Shown here one piece after another: positions 1-11,129 of a stretch of DNA of 64,000 nucleotides. Source of the stretch: Pyrus communis (Eukaryota > Streptophyta > Magnoliopsida > Rosales > Rosaceae); contig NC_084817.1 in assembly GCF_963583255.1 (NCBI RefSeq), positions 19,821,989 to 19,885,988 of the forward strand. The letters run 5' to 3'. The notes beneath the pieces were generated by a model. That model did no database searches. It saw nothing but the letters and a program-made list of their open reading frames with translations, and was not told where the DNA came from. The position numbers and the translations under genes were made by a program. Within the stretch, counting starts at the first letter, position 1, and the number at the start of each line of letters is the position of its first letter.

Positions 1-480
1 CAAAAGGTTTCATAAAGTGCCTTCAATTGATAGCTCAGACTTTGGTTGTGAGAACCAAAATGCCGGTATTTGTCTAGGGCTATGCAATATTGTATGCAGC
101 TATGTTGATCCGCCTAAGGCCCACTGCTACTCAACCACATTCAATGTTATAGTTGGTCACTAGATACAAGCTTGACGTCTCACATTTACGGGTGTTTGGG
201 TGCGCCATTTATGTGCCAATAGCATCACCACTACGTACGAAAATGGGTCCTCAGAGAAAAATGGGAATCTATGTCGGTTATGATTCACCATCAATTGTTC
301 GCTACTTAGAACCTTTGACATAAAATCTCTTTACTGCACGTTTTGTGAATTGTCACTTTAATGAGACAGTCTTCCCGTCGTTAAGGGGAGATAAGCATGC
401 TAACATTCCTGTAGAACATCGCGAATTGTTGTGGTATGCCCCCGCTATGTCTCATTTAGATCCCTACACTACCCAGTCTA
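1..480 (+). pseudogene. copia family A integrase C-terminal remnant (copy 1)
   Basis: No long frame is open here. The DNA aligns by eye with the integrase tail of the second copy (about 22124-22640), including the stretch around 240-300 coding KMGPQRKMGIYVGYDSPSIV, a hallmark of the region just after the catalytic core in copia integrases. Stops interrupt it, for example near 320 and 490. It is cut by the window edge. Confidence 0.7.
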
Positions 481-798
481 AAACTGAGGTGTGACGAATT
501 ATAGATCTTCAGAGCATTGCTCAAAGCATGCCAGATGCTTTTAATGATCTAGCAAAGGTGAGAAGATCACATATACCCGCTGGAAAAGCACATACAAGGA
601 TAGATGTACCCCGCGTACGTCCACAACCTATAAGGAAGGCCGGACCGTCTCCAAAGATGGAGAGGCCGCACCTTCCACGCGGCAAGGTACATTAGTGATT
701 ATCCAACCATCTGCTCCGACCCTGAAGAGTGGTAAACCCTTTGGTTCAAAGGATTCAAAACCCCGGAAAAGGAAAACGACACTAACTAATGACCTAGT

Positions 799-1281
799 TT
801 GAATTCGACCATCACTTACTCATCCATTCCAACGCATAAGGTTATTCTAGATTACGATGATGCTTTAGATGAAACATATCGACCTCCCAAGAATCATGAG
901 ATTTTGATCCACTACGCAATATTGGATGAGGTTTGGAATAGGAATAAGATGATCGTCGACGATGCATTTGCATACTCAGTAGCTACTAACATCATGCTTA
1001 GCGATGACATTGAACCACATTCTGTCGATGAATGCCGACGTAGAACCAATTGGTCAAACTGGAAACAAGCAATCCATGTTGAACTTGATTCGTTCACGAA
1101 ACGTAAAATGTTTGAACCTATCGTTCCTACACCACCACGCGTGAAGCCCGTTGGATACAAGTGGGTTTTTGTGAGGAATCGTAATGAGAAGAATGAAATA
1201 GTGCAATACAAAGCACACCTCGTAGTACAAGGCTTCTCTCAACGTCTGGGATTTATTACGAGGATACGTATTCCCCTATAA
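799..1281 (+). pseudogene. copia family A RT N-terminal segment (copy 1)
   Basis: The open stretch of about 160 codons begins at a TTG, not an ATG, so it is an internal piece of pol. It shows the typical copia lead-in to reverse transcriptase: RTNWSNWKQAIHVELDSF, then VKPVGYKWVFVRNRNEKNE and VQYKAHLVVQGFSQR. A frameshift follows near 1245-1280. The continuation (YDVVTAYLYG-type region, 1290-1500) is present but broken. Confidence 0.75.
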
Positions 1282-1508
1282 TGGACATTATAACGTTCCA
1301 CTACCTAATCAGTTTGGTAGTTTCCAAAAAACTAAATATGCAGCTTATGGACATGGTAACCGCATATCTTTATAAGGATCTAGATACAGAAATATACATG
1401 AAAGTTCCAAAATGACTTCCATTGACTGGTTCAAATAGTTCTAGACCACGAAACACTTTCTCAATTAAGTTAAGGAGATCACTCTATGGATTGAAACAAT
1501 CTGGGTAG

Positions 1509-2602
1509 ATGTGGTATAACCGTCTGAGTGAATATTTGACAAGTCAGGGTTATGTGAACAACGAATTATGCCAATGCGTGTTCATAAAGAAGTCACATTT
1601 CGGATTTTCAATCGTTGCAGTTTATGTCGATAAAATGAACCTCATCGAGATTCCCGCAGAGCTTGAGGAAATTGTTGCACACTTGAAATCAAAATTTGAG
1701 ATGAAGGATCTTGGGAAAACTCGATATTGTCTCGGCCTGGAGATCGAGCATTGTTCTGATGGAATCCTAGTACATCAATCGAACTGCACCAAAAAGGTGT
1801 TGCGACGTTTTAATGAGATAAAGCAAAGCCTTCAAGTACACCCATGGTCGTTCGAACTCTAAATGCTACATGAGATCCCTTCAATCCAAAGAAGAATGAG
1901 GAAGAGATTTTGGAACCTAAAGTTAAGTGCAACTGGGGCTTTATTATACTTGGCTCAATGCATTAAACCCGACATCTCTTTCGCTATTAATCTTTTGGTA
2001 AGATACAACAATGCGCCCACACGCAGGCACTGGAATGGTGTTAAAGACATTTTCTGCTACCTCAAAGGTACAACAGATTTGGGCTTGTTCTATTCCTATG
2101 AATCTTTGAGTGTTGCTGCCCCCTATGGTCCTCGGATTGATTCTTACCTTATTGGTTACACAGATGCTGGATATCTGTTTGATCCATATAGGGCACGTTC
2201 TCAAACGGGTTATGTCTTTACCATTGGAGATACCGCTATATCTTGGAGGTCTATTAAGCAAATGCTAATTGCGACTTCGTCAAACCATGATGAGATTCTC
2301 GTGCATCATGTGAATGCTTTTGGCTGAGAGAAGTTATGGAACATATTCGAAGTACTAGTGGTCTTACATCAGTCGTTGACCTTCCTACAACGATCTTTGA
2401 AGATAATGCAGCATGTATCGAGCAGTTAAAGAAGGGATACATCAAGGGAGACAACACCAAGCACATAGCGTCGAAGTTCTTTTACTCACACCAGCAGCAA
2501 CAACATCAGAACATTGAAGTCAAGCAAATCCATTCCCAGGACAACCTGGCCGATCTCTTCACCAAGTCATTGCCCAAGCCTACTTTTCAAAAGCTCATCT
2601 AA
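1509..2602 (+). pseudogene. copia family A RT/RNase H remnant (copy 1)
   Basis: Three adjoining frames (1509-1862, 1863-2327, 2336-2602) together cover the RT palm and RNase H regions. The RT active-site box reads YVDK instead of YVDD, so the second catalytic aspartate is lost. EMKDLGKTRYCLGLEIEH, GALLYLAQCIKPDISFAINL, the RNase H stretch around GYTDAGYLFDP and SQTGYVFTIGDTAISW, and the end DNLADLFTKSLP are all recognisable copia landmarks. A stop near 1860 and a frameshift near 2325 separate the pieces. Confidence 0.85.
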
Positions 2603-3067
2603 GGAATCGGTATGCGTAAATTATCTGAGTTGAATTGCTTTTGTTCTCTTATTTAGAAGTTATGTCTAACTCAAGGGGAGTATCTAGAAGCATACTCATT
2701 TGATCTTGATGTACTGTTTTTCCTACGATTAGAAGCATTTTTCCCACTAGGTTTTTGCTACCTAACGAGGTTTTAATGAGGAACCCATCCTAGGATGATC
2801 ATACTCCGTTGAGTTTACTATTTTCGTGTTTCATGTTTGTTTTAAACATTATGCAGACTTCTTACTTTTCTCCTTAGTCTATAGGTTTTCCCCATACCCT
2901 TGGGTTTTACCATAGCGAGGTTTCGTGAGTTTTACTACAAATGCATACTTTCTTAAATTTGAGACTCGCGTTCACCTGTTGTGTCGATGACTTCATCAAC
3001 TATTCTACCTTATCTGCTGAAGATCTAATGCAATGGTTTGTTGAGTGTTTACACACTCGAAGGAGAG

Positions 3068-3334
3068 TGTTGCAGTCATATTTAGAATAGGAATGTGATT
3101 GTGTAAATCCTAGTAGATATGAGAATGTATCTTATATTCCTATTAAGAGTTGATTACCTATTAAATGTAATCCTAAAGGAAAAGGTTTTTACCTATTCTA
3201 CTACTATAAATAAGGGCACAATAGGGTGATACAAACACACATCACAATTAAATCACTCTCTTCTCTCTCTAATTGCCGTCGGGCCCCCCTCTCTCTAAAC
3301 CCTAAAGATTGTTCAATCAAATAGGCCTACAACA
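3068..3334 (+). repeat. 3' LTR of copia family A copy 1
   Basis: Begins TGTTGCAGTC and ends CCTACAACA, giving the inverted termini TGTTG/CAACA. It aligns with the two LTRs of copy 2 (18276-18519 and 25166-25404), sharing the stretch around GAATGTGATTGTGTAAATC, a TATA-like CTACTATAAATA and a CTCTCTT-rich tail. A purine run (AAGGAGAG) lies just upstream as the polypurine tract. The LTR is 267 bp, slightly longer than its relatives. Confidence 0.88.
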
Positions 3335-5360
3335 AAAACTACTTTTTAAGTTTTCAAATTTTCGCTTTGAGTTTTCACTTTTTGATTCCCAATTCTCCTT
3401 TAAAAAATAAAAAAATAAAAAAAATAAAAAAAATAAAAAAAACTAAAAATTAAAAGTAATTACCAAACAAGATCTAGTTTTCTAAAAGTGAAAACTAAAA
3501 CAAAAAAAATCAAAAACTGAAAACGAAATGGTTATTAAACGGCTCCTTAAGTACTCAAACAATAATTCACAGGAGTAATTGTGCATTTGACATTCTAACG
3601 ATATAGTCTAACAAATTATCTGATAAAAAACGCAGCCATCAAATTGCTCAATGTATATGTTCTGGTATAGCTAATAACTTTGGTTGCTTCTGCCAACCCA
3701 AATTTTTATGGCATGCAGTAACGTTTTTCTACCCGATTTTAACAGAATATACTAAAGAAGAAGTAATAAGTGAACTCCATTTTGATTAGAAATTGGATAT
3801 TTTCAAAGAAACATAAGCGTGATGGGAAGGCATGATGTAGTTGGCTTTAACGGCACTCCAAAACGTGGGATAAAACACTTTGCGTTGATAGGACCTGGGA
3901 GTGGAGCCTTCTGCGTTTTGACCACGAATGCCATTTGAATTTCTCCAACCAAACAACACTCGGTTGGAATTCCAGTCCCGTCCAAACAACAACAGTATGT
4001 TTAATGCTTTATTTATTCGATTCATGTCATACGTTGGAGCATATCAGATTTGATTTTGGATATTCTAGAAGATTTGATGGTGGGGGCCATGACATGCATC
4101 ATAGACCAAATGGAAAATGCCATGCCATTCTTTTGTTCAATTTCAACTTTGTCCACTTCAAAGTATTCCACTAGAATGATATTGCTTTGCTTGATTGATT
4201 CGCACTTGTAAATCATCATGATTTCACCTAGACCATATTTTCCTCCCAATAATGTTCAAATGATTTTGAGGTTTGATCTTATCATGTGAAAAAAATGGCA
4301 TCAAGTGTCAACTTCAGAATCAAAATATGCCTACAAAAGTAAACAAATGATAGCAAAAATAAAGAAAAAAATTTGAGAACTTTAAAAGAAAAAGTCAGGG
4401 TCCTTATGAGATTTATCATATATTGTACAGTCAAAAAAGAAAAAAACCCTAAATCATGTAGCAGGATTTTTCTGATATGCAATCATCTGATGAGAGATAT
4501 ATATAAAATAAAATAAAATAAAATAAAAACTATTTGATATGTAACTTTTTCTTCTATTTCGTCGCTTAATTCGTAATGTCATATATATTTCCACATTTAT
4601 AGAGTTGTATGTTAAAATTTGTCAACCCAAGTACCATGCTTGGACTGCTGATTTACCCTAACGTGTTTGTTCTATTGAGATTAAAGATAAAAGATCTAAA
4701 CAGTTATGAAAATCAAATTTTAACAGTTAGACATTTGTAGCACTAAATGCTACGGACCATTGAAGCCACAACCTAAATTGTACTATAAACACAACATCAA
4801 TCGAATGGATACATAATATATGAGCCAGGAAGAATAATAACAACTTTCATTGTGTTTGAGAGTTTAATGTAAAACATTTTCAAAAAAACTATAAATACAT
4901 TTTTTTCTAGTCTCTCACACACTTCTATTTAATAATATTTTTTTTTTTATTTAATTTATTTAATTCAAAGACTAAAAACACAAAAAAAGTGTAAAACTAG
5001 AGTGAAAATCTCCTTCCAATTCAAAATTGTGTTCACATTCACCCAGGTAAATATGACCGAAATATTAAGAAAAGCTGGGTGGACGAATTTAATTAGAGCA
5101 GCAAACATTTTTAAAATTCAAATGCATGATGGCCCATGCTTATCTACCACATTTACTCTCAGCCTGTGCTTTTTTTTTTTTTAATTTAAAAATCTACATT
5201 TTACGGTCTCTACCACACAGTCAGATTACAAAGATCAATACATTGAAAACAAATTTTGTCAGTCTTTTGTTTTTCATTGGGTAAATAAATAGTGGGAAGT
5301 CTTTCACCCAACTCAGTTCCTCTCCTGGGGCAGTTATTGTAGAAAATGTTCTTTCCATAC
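3335..5360. other. AT-rich intergenic DNA
   Basis: No gene is visible. It contains an A/T-run segment at about 3402-3441 (AAAATAAAA-type units) inside a possible hairpin-type MITE remnant (3340-3545, with GTTTTCACTT / AGTGAAAAC arms), and an (AAAAT)n run at about 4502-4527. The last five bases, CATAC at 5356-5360, are the left target duplication of the next copia element. Confidence 0.6.
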
Positions 5361-5540
5361 AGATAAAAGTCTGTGTTTAGGGTTTAATTGTTCTTTTTAT
5401 TCCTCTCTTTAGGAGGCATATATTTAATTGTACAAGAGGTCCTATGGTTTAGGAAATAAGAATTCCAAGTATACAACGAATCAATCATGTGATCCTATTC
5501 TGATTACATTCCTAAAACATATGGTTGGCTCACGCCAACA
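5361..5540 (-). repeat. 3' LTR of copia family B
   Basis: It matches 12445-12622 nearly base for base apart from small indels: plus-strand AGATAAAAGTCT at the left, CACGCCAACA at the right. The exact CATAC on its outer side fixes the border at 5361. Confidence 0.9.
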
Positions 5541-5551
5541 CTCCCCCTCAA
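5541..5551 (-). other. polypurine tract of copia family B
   Basis: On the minus strand TTGAGGGGGAG lies directly against the start of the 3' LTR (TGTTGGCGTG). This is the expected position and composition of the plus-strand primer. Confidence 0.8.
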
Positions 5552-6282
5552 GTTGGTGCGTAGATGTCTCCTAAGCCGAACTTGTCAAGTGAGTCTTGGA
5601 AGACCTTTGCCGACATTGCATGAGTTAACACATCAGCTAATTGTTCTTCAGACCTCACATACGGAATGTCAATCAACTTAACATCCAACTTCTCCTTAAT
5701 GAAATGTCTATCCACTTCCACATGTTTTGTACGATCATGTTGGACTGGATTGCTAGCTATCTCTCTTGCTGCTTGATTATCACAATATAACACCATAGCC
5801 TCCCGAGGCTTGAATCCTATTTCAATAAGAAGAATCCGGATCCATAATAATTCACAAATCCCATGTGGCATACCTCGATATTCTGCCTCAACTGTGGATC
5901 TGGCCACCACGTTTTGTTTTCTACTTCTCCAAGTTACAAGATTCCCTGCCACAACTGTAAAGTAGCCTGATGTGGAACGACGATCAGTGATGTTCCCATC
6001 CCAGTCGGCGTCAGTATATCCGTTTATCTCCATATGCCCATGTTTTCTAAAAATCAATCATTTCCCAAGTGCACCTTTTAGATAACTCAATAGACACATT
6101 ACAGCTGCCATATTATCCTCACTAGGAGAATGCATAAACTGACTTACAACACTAACTGCATATGCAATATCCGGCCTTGGCCTTGTAAGCGATAAGTAAA
6201 TTAGCCTTCCTACTAACCTTTGGTACCTTTCTTTGTTAGTAGGGACTTGATCCTGGTATATTGCCAGGTGATGATTTTGCAC
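5548..6282 (-). pseudogene. copia family B RNase H and end of RT
   Basis: Two adjacent frames (6282-6058 and 6057-5548). The first holds the RT connection segment (YQRLVGRLIYLSLTRPRPDI, then AVSVVSQFMHSP). The second holds RNase H: GYTDADWDGNITDRRSTSGY, the acidic pair in STVEAEYRGM, LYCDNQAA and the HIDxxxHFIxEKL-type block as HVEVDRHFIKEKL. A stop at 6058 separates them, after LKGALGK, where the family normally continues through the loop before RNase H. Residues of the RNase H active site look present, but the frame break makes expression of the polyprotein unlikely. Confidence 0.85.
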
Positions 6283-6995
6283 AATAAGGTCTCTGCTGGT
6301 TTACATGCCAACATCCCAGTTTCAAATAGAAGATCTAGCACATACTTTCGTTGAGACAAGTAAATACCATCGCGAGAATGAGCAACTTCGATTCCCAGAA
6401 AGTATTTCAAGCCCCCTAGATCCTTCATCTCAAATTCTGAGGAAAGATAATTTTGTAGCCTCTTTATCTCTTCTATATCATCACCGGTGACTACCATATC
6501 ATCCATATAGATCATCAACAAAGTGACTTTACCTCCCATGTGTTTGATGAATAGTGTATTGTCCGCATTCCCTTGTTTGTAGTTGTAGCTCTTCATTGCT
6601 TGGGTGAACCTTCCGAACCATGCTCTAGGTGATTGTTTGAGTCCATAGAGAGCCTTTCGAAGTCTACACATTTTTCCTGCACCATTTGGCACTTTGTATC
6701 CGGGTGGAAAATCCATGTACATTTATTCTTCCAAATCTTCATGCAAAAAAGCATTTTTCACATTAAACTGTTTCAAAGGCCAATCAAGGTTAGCAACTAA
6801 GGACAGAAGTACTCGAACAGTATTCATTTTTGCAACTGGAGTAAATGTTTCCTGATAATCAACTCCAAATGTCTGTGTGTACCATTTAGCTACTAATCTT
6901 GCCTTGTATCTATCTATGGATCCGTCTGCCTTGTGCTTTATGGTGAATACCCATTTAAATCCCACCGGTCTCTTCCCACATAGCAGAGGTACCAC
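6213..6995 (-). pseudogene. copia family B reverse transcriptase
   Basis: Two frames (6995-6723, 6722-6213) join across one stop. The N-terminal part has PVGFKWVFTIKHKADGSIDR and NVKNAFLHEDLEE (normally DVKNAFLHG). The next part has KMCRLRKALYGLKQSPRAWF, the active-site box YMDD in LLMIYMDDMVVTGDD, and EMKDLGGLKYFLGIEVAHS. The catalytic aspartates are kept, so the element was functional until fairly late. A frameshift near 6260 moves into the connection segment. Confidence 0.88.
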
Positions 6996-7059
6996 GTTCC
7001 ATGTTCCATTCCTTTATAGGGCCTCCATCTCGACCTCCATAGCTTCTGTCGAACGAAGG

Positions 7060-9132
7060 TGATAGGAGCATATTCATGCGACTTAAATGGCTTGTTCTCG
7101 TACATTTACGTTATGTTTCTTTAGTTATTTTAGTCCTTTATGCTTCTTTTGTGTGTTTTCAGGATCATAAGATGTGTTTGACGAAAGGATGCATTTTGGA
7201 GTAGTTTGGGGCATTAAATGGATTGCATATGCTTGGAGCCCAAGTGTTGGATGAAATTGAAGGCCTTGTATGCACTTGAGGACACAAAACAATGGCCCTA
7301 ACCCAATTACATAACACCTTGCCATGGGCTTAACACAAACACCATTCCTTGCCATGCAAGGGGGAGCAATTTGGGTCCATTTTATGCACTTAAACCCTAG
7401 CCCAATTACACACCATTGCAGCCAAATCCATTCTTTGCCATGCACATTCACCACCAATTCAACCACATGCACTTATTCCTCCATCATTGCACAACATTGC
7501 AGCCACATGCACCAAAAACACAACAATGTCGTGCACTTCCCTTGCCATTTTCAGCCATCACACTTCATCATTGCAGCCACCATTCACCCTAGTTGTCAAT
7601 CACATACTTTCCCATTGTATAATTCATCCACATGCATCTTTAACCAACAAACAAATCAGCCACAACACACAAAAACAACCCATGCCGTGGCCACCCTTGC
7701 AATTCCAGCATTCCACCAAGTTTCCTAGCTGTTTTTCACATGCATTCATTCATAATCATTCACTCACCTTGCAGCCACATTTCCACCCACTTCCTAGTTG
7801 TCATGTTCCCTCTTATTTACCTATAAATAAGCATCCATTGCAGCCACAATTCATTCATTCCATTCACCACAACACAACACACAACACAAACACCATTGTG
7901 CCATGCAAATCCCCTTCCATTTCTACACCATTTCTTCCCCTCCATTGCAGCCACTCCAACCATTCCCCACTCCATTCCACATACACCTAAAGCCCTAAAC
8001 ATCTCCTTAGACCTTGTGCTACAACAACGAGGAAGAGAAGAGTGCCTAAACGTTCATACAATTCAAGTTTGAGTTGTTGGAATGTTTAGGTGTTTCTTTT
8101 ATTTCAATGTTTAAATTCAATTCTCTTTGTTTTGTACGTATGAGGAATGGAAGAGAAGAGTGCCTAAACGTTCATACAATTCAAGTTTGAGTTGTTGGAA
8201 TGTTTAGGTGTTTCTTTGATTTCAAAGTTATGAGGAACTAAACCCCCTTTAGCTAGGGGGTGATTCGAAACTATGTTTATGCTTGCAATATGAATTGATT
8301 AACTTTGGTTGGAATTTCATAAGTTGTGGATTCAATTTGTTTAACCGTTTGATTGATAACTTATTTATGTATGTTTATTGATAATGCGCGCTTAATTTTC
8401 ATGCATGAATATGACGCTAGAATATAAGTGAGTTTCACCTAATCGTTATGAACTTATATTCACAAGTAGTGGAGGTTGCTTATAAACAATCACGTTAAAT
8501 GAATTCTTGGCACGAGTTTCATGCTCATCATAGTAACGAATGTCTCGTCAACACTTATAGTTTTCATAATGCTTAATGATCTTTGATTGTATCTTTATTG
8601 TGATGTTCACGTAAAGGACTTTTGGAGAATGTTGTGAATTGCATTGCGCAAACCCATCCAATTCATTAACTTAAGGAAAACTTGACGGTTAATTTAAGCG
8701 GACCTAATTAACCCGGAGTGTTGAGTTTCATAATTTATCGAAAGACCAACTGAGAATCAATCTTGTATGCAAGTGTAACATGTGTGGAGAAGAACCCCTT
8801 GGCTATTCCATCATCCATATTTTCATCACATTCATATTTACGTTTTGCCTTTAATTACAATTTGTGCATTTTAGTTAATTTCGTCAAATCAAACCCCCCC
8901 CCCTTTACTTTCTTGTTCTTTAGTGCTTAGAATCTGTTTAGTTTATGTTTTAAAGTATTTTTGAATTCTTTGAGTCTAGTATAGTGTTTTATATTGTGTT
9001 TTTACGTTTTTGAGTCAAATCCAAGTGATTAACAATCCCTCCTAATCCTCGGTCCAGAACGATCCCTACTTACATACTTACTACAATTGATAAAAAGAGG
9101 GTTTAATTTGTGTGCGTATAAATCTTGCATCA
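7060..9132 (+). mobile_element. solo LTR (Ty3/gypsy-like) nested in copia family B
   Basis: A 2,073-bp unit beginning TGATAGGAGC and ending CTTGCATCA. It is flanked by perfect 5-bp target duplications GAAGG (7055-7059 and 9133-9137), and no internal retrotransposon DNA lies between. This is the product expected from LTR-LTR recombination. The plus-strand 3' end (…AACAATCCCT…GATCCCTACTTACATACTTACTAC…) resembles the R/U5 end of long plant gypsy LTRs (Athila/Tat-like), which suggests the plus orientation. Inside are a CA-rich, low-complexity stretch (7320-7990), rich in GCAGCCAC and TTGCCATGC words, and a 78-bp tandem duplication. Open frames in it are compositional. Confidence 0.9.
8031..8226 (+). 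repeat. 78-bp direct duplication with an internal inverted repeat
   Basis: About 78 bases starting GGAAGAGAAGAGTGCC occur at 8031-8108 and again at 8149-8226, 118 bp apart. Each copy contains CCTAAACGTTC followed about 25 bases later by GAATGTTTAGG, an 11-bp imperfect stem with one mismatch. Confidence 0.8.
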
Positions 9133-9478
9133 GAAGGTCTTGCAAGGCCTCTTCCACTTTGGTTGGGATCTTGATTCCCGCCATTTGATTCACCAAAGCT
9201 TGATACTTAGGTGATAATCGATGTGTTGACACACATTATGCAATTGCATATTTCACTTTTGCATCCGGAGAAAACCTATTAGGTGGTTTCCTACAATTTT
9301 GTCTAGGAGGTAAGACATTAAAATTTCCAATAATATCCAAACTAGGAGAATGTACCTCTAGGATATCCTCGGGGACATGAGCATGTACTGACAAAGGTGG
9401 ACAAAGGTTATTATTAGCTGGAATTGCTATTTCGGTGCTGTCAACGTGTCTGCTTTTTGACCCAAACAATTCAGGCAC
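9133..9478 (-). pseudogene. copia family B segment between integrase and RT
   Basis: After the solo LTR the element resumes. The piece read as HRLSPKYQALVNQMAGIKIP followed by TKVEEALQD is the standard lead-in to copia RT (normally …VPxxVxEALxDPxW). 9478-9236 is the low-complexity linker after the integrase. The frame runs artificially into the solo LTR at 9132. Confidence 0.7.
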
Positions 9479-9582
9479 ATTATTCGTCTGAGTTCGAGAT
9501 TCCTCTCTCGGTCCAATGCTACCTTCTGCAGCCTGCTCATCTCGGTCAACTTGATCAGCTAAGGGTTCAGCACAATCGATGA

Positions 9583-10656
9583 TTAGGCTACTGCAAAGTG
9601 GACCGGTATAGGGGCTGTTACTAAGTGGGCTCGCAGCAAGTTGATCAACTCCAGTGGCATATCAAACCACTTATATTCGTCCTGGATATTACTCAACTCC
9701 CCTTCACGAGTAGAGTGTGTTTGATCAATAATGAAGAACATCTCGGTTTCGGAGAAGGTGACATCCATGGTGATGTATAAACGCTTAGTCGGTGGATGAT
9801 AACACCAGTATCCCTTTTGTTGGCTATTAAATCCCAAAAACACACAATGAACCACACATGGGTCCAATTTACTGCGTTGATTTTTTTGAAGATGCACATA
9901 CGCCACACATCCAAAAATGCGAGGTGATAATGTGAGAGAAGATGGAAGCGAGACATGATTTGTCAAGACTTCCATAAGTGTGCAAAAACTATGAATCCTG
10001 GAAGGGATTCAGGGATTCAGTTAAGGAGATAAACGGAATAGGTAATAGCATCCGCCCAATATGTGTAAGGACTTGAGCTCCAATAAGAAGTGCTTGAGTG
10101 GTTTCGAAGATATGCATGTTTTTTCACTCTGCCACACAGTTTTGTTGCGAAGTTTGAGGGCAAGTTGTCTCATGGAGAATGCCATGCTCTGTGAAAAAAA
10201 AAAAAAAAAAAAGAGTTCTGAATTAAGATATTCTCCACCATTGTCTAACATGAGGACCTTAATAGGAAGGGAGAACTGATTTCTAATGATACGGTAAAAT
10301 TGTTGGAATATTTGACCAACATCACTTTTCTGCTTCATTGTATAGAGCCATGTCATTCGAGTGCAATCATCCACAAAAATAACAAACCAACGAATACCAT
10401 GTTGCGTAGCTATTGGTGAAGGACCCCACACATCAGAGTGAACTAATTCAAAAGGCACTATTCTTTTATTCAAACTCAAATGGTACGAGGATCGATGACT
10501 CTTCGTGAGAGTGCAATCAGTACAATGAAAATCAGATTCTGAAACACCGCTAAATAAAGACGGAAGTAATTTTTTCAAATAACCAAAAGATGCATGTCCT
10601 AGTCGACGATGCCATAACCAAATTGTCTTGGTCTTATTATTGTAACTGCTACGCAC
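9583..10656 (-). pseudogene. copia family B integrase
   Basis: The GAG-pre-integrase/zinc region is WHRRLGHASFGYL…CTDC (HHCC). The catalytic core follows with HSDVWGPSPIATQHGIRWFV, VIFVDDCTRMTWLY and LMLDNGGEYLNSE. An 18-base homopolymer run (plus-strand A at about 10194-10211) codes FFFFFF and precedes a frameshift; the glutamate region is only readable in another frame. 9975-9583 holds the C-terminal part (HVSLPSSLTLSPRIFGCVAY, FLGFNSQQKGYWCYHP). The gene is broken. Confidence 0.82.
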
Positions 10657-10726
10657 TTGATTGACTCAGCCTGGCACCACATCATCCACATAGTACAACC
10701 CCCTCCTCTTAGTACCACGCCCAAGA

Positions 10727-11071
10727 TCACCTGTGTCTGGATATCCTGAAGTAAGCAAAAGTAGGAAACATCAATACTACACAATGCAACTGTTCCATAA
10801 CTTGACCAACAGAAAGTAAATGATTTGATAATGATGGAACAAGTAGTGTATTGTGCAAAGATAGAGAAGGAGTAAGGGCTATTGAGCCAGCGCCCGTAAC
10901 AGGAACAACTTCACAATTGGCTGTGATAACATTCTCTTTTGGTGAGGAAGTCATGTGGTGAAACAAAGATTCGTTGTATGTCATATGGTCAGTAGCCCCG
11001 AAGTCTATTATCCAACCAGAATCTCGTTTTGTGGATGTCATGAGTAGTACCGATTTTACCTGGATCCCCAT
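10727..11071 (-). pseudogene. copia family B protease
   Basis: The motif GWIIDFGATDHMTYNESLF is the copia aspartic protease site (family norm WIIDSGATDHM). Here the residue after the catalytic aspartate is F, not S, which should damage activity. LLVPSLSNHLLSVGQ follows, as in relatives. A frameshift occurs near 10780. Confidence 0.78.
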
Positions 11072-11129
11072 TTGAAATTTGCTTAATTAAAGATAGCATC
11101 TGGTCCTTTTCTTCTTGAGGCACTATATG

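Larger units (their letters stand above)
1..3334 (+). mobile_element. Ty1/copia retrotransposon, family A copy 1 (3' part, decayed)
   Basis: This is the right-hand part of an old copia element; the 5' LTR, gag and protease lie outside the window. In order it shows integrase remnants (about 1-480), the start of reverse transcriptase (799-1281), RT/RNase H (1509-2602), a 3' non-coding stretch and a 3' LTR (3068-3334). It matches the second copy at 18276-25404 almost colinearly. For example, the opening bases match those near 22124, and both carry the peptide MWYNRLSEYLTSQGYVNNEL. Stops and frameshifts break the pol frame several times, so it cannot encode a working polyprotein. The 3' side of the target duplication would begin at 3335, but the 5' side is not in view. 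Confidence 0.9.

Noticed and set aside
7324..7990. Two open frames of 134 and 167 codons rich in His/Ser/Thr
   Set aside because: They lie in the CA-rich low-complexity part of the solo LTR and show only composition bias, not domain structure.
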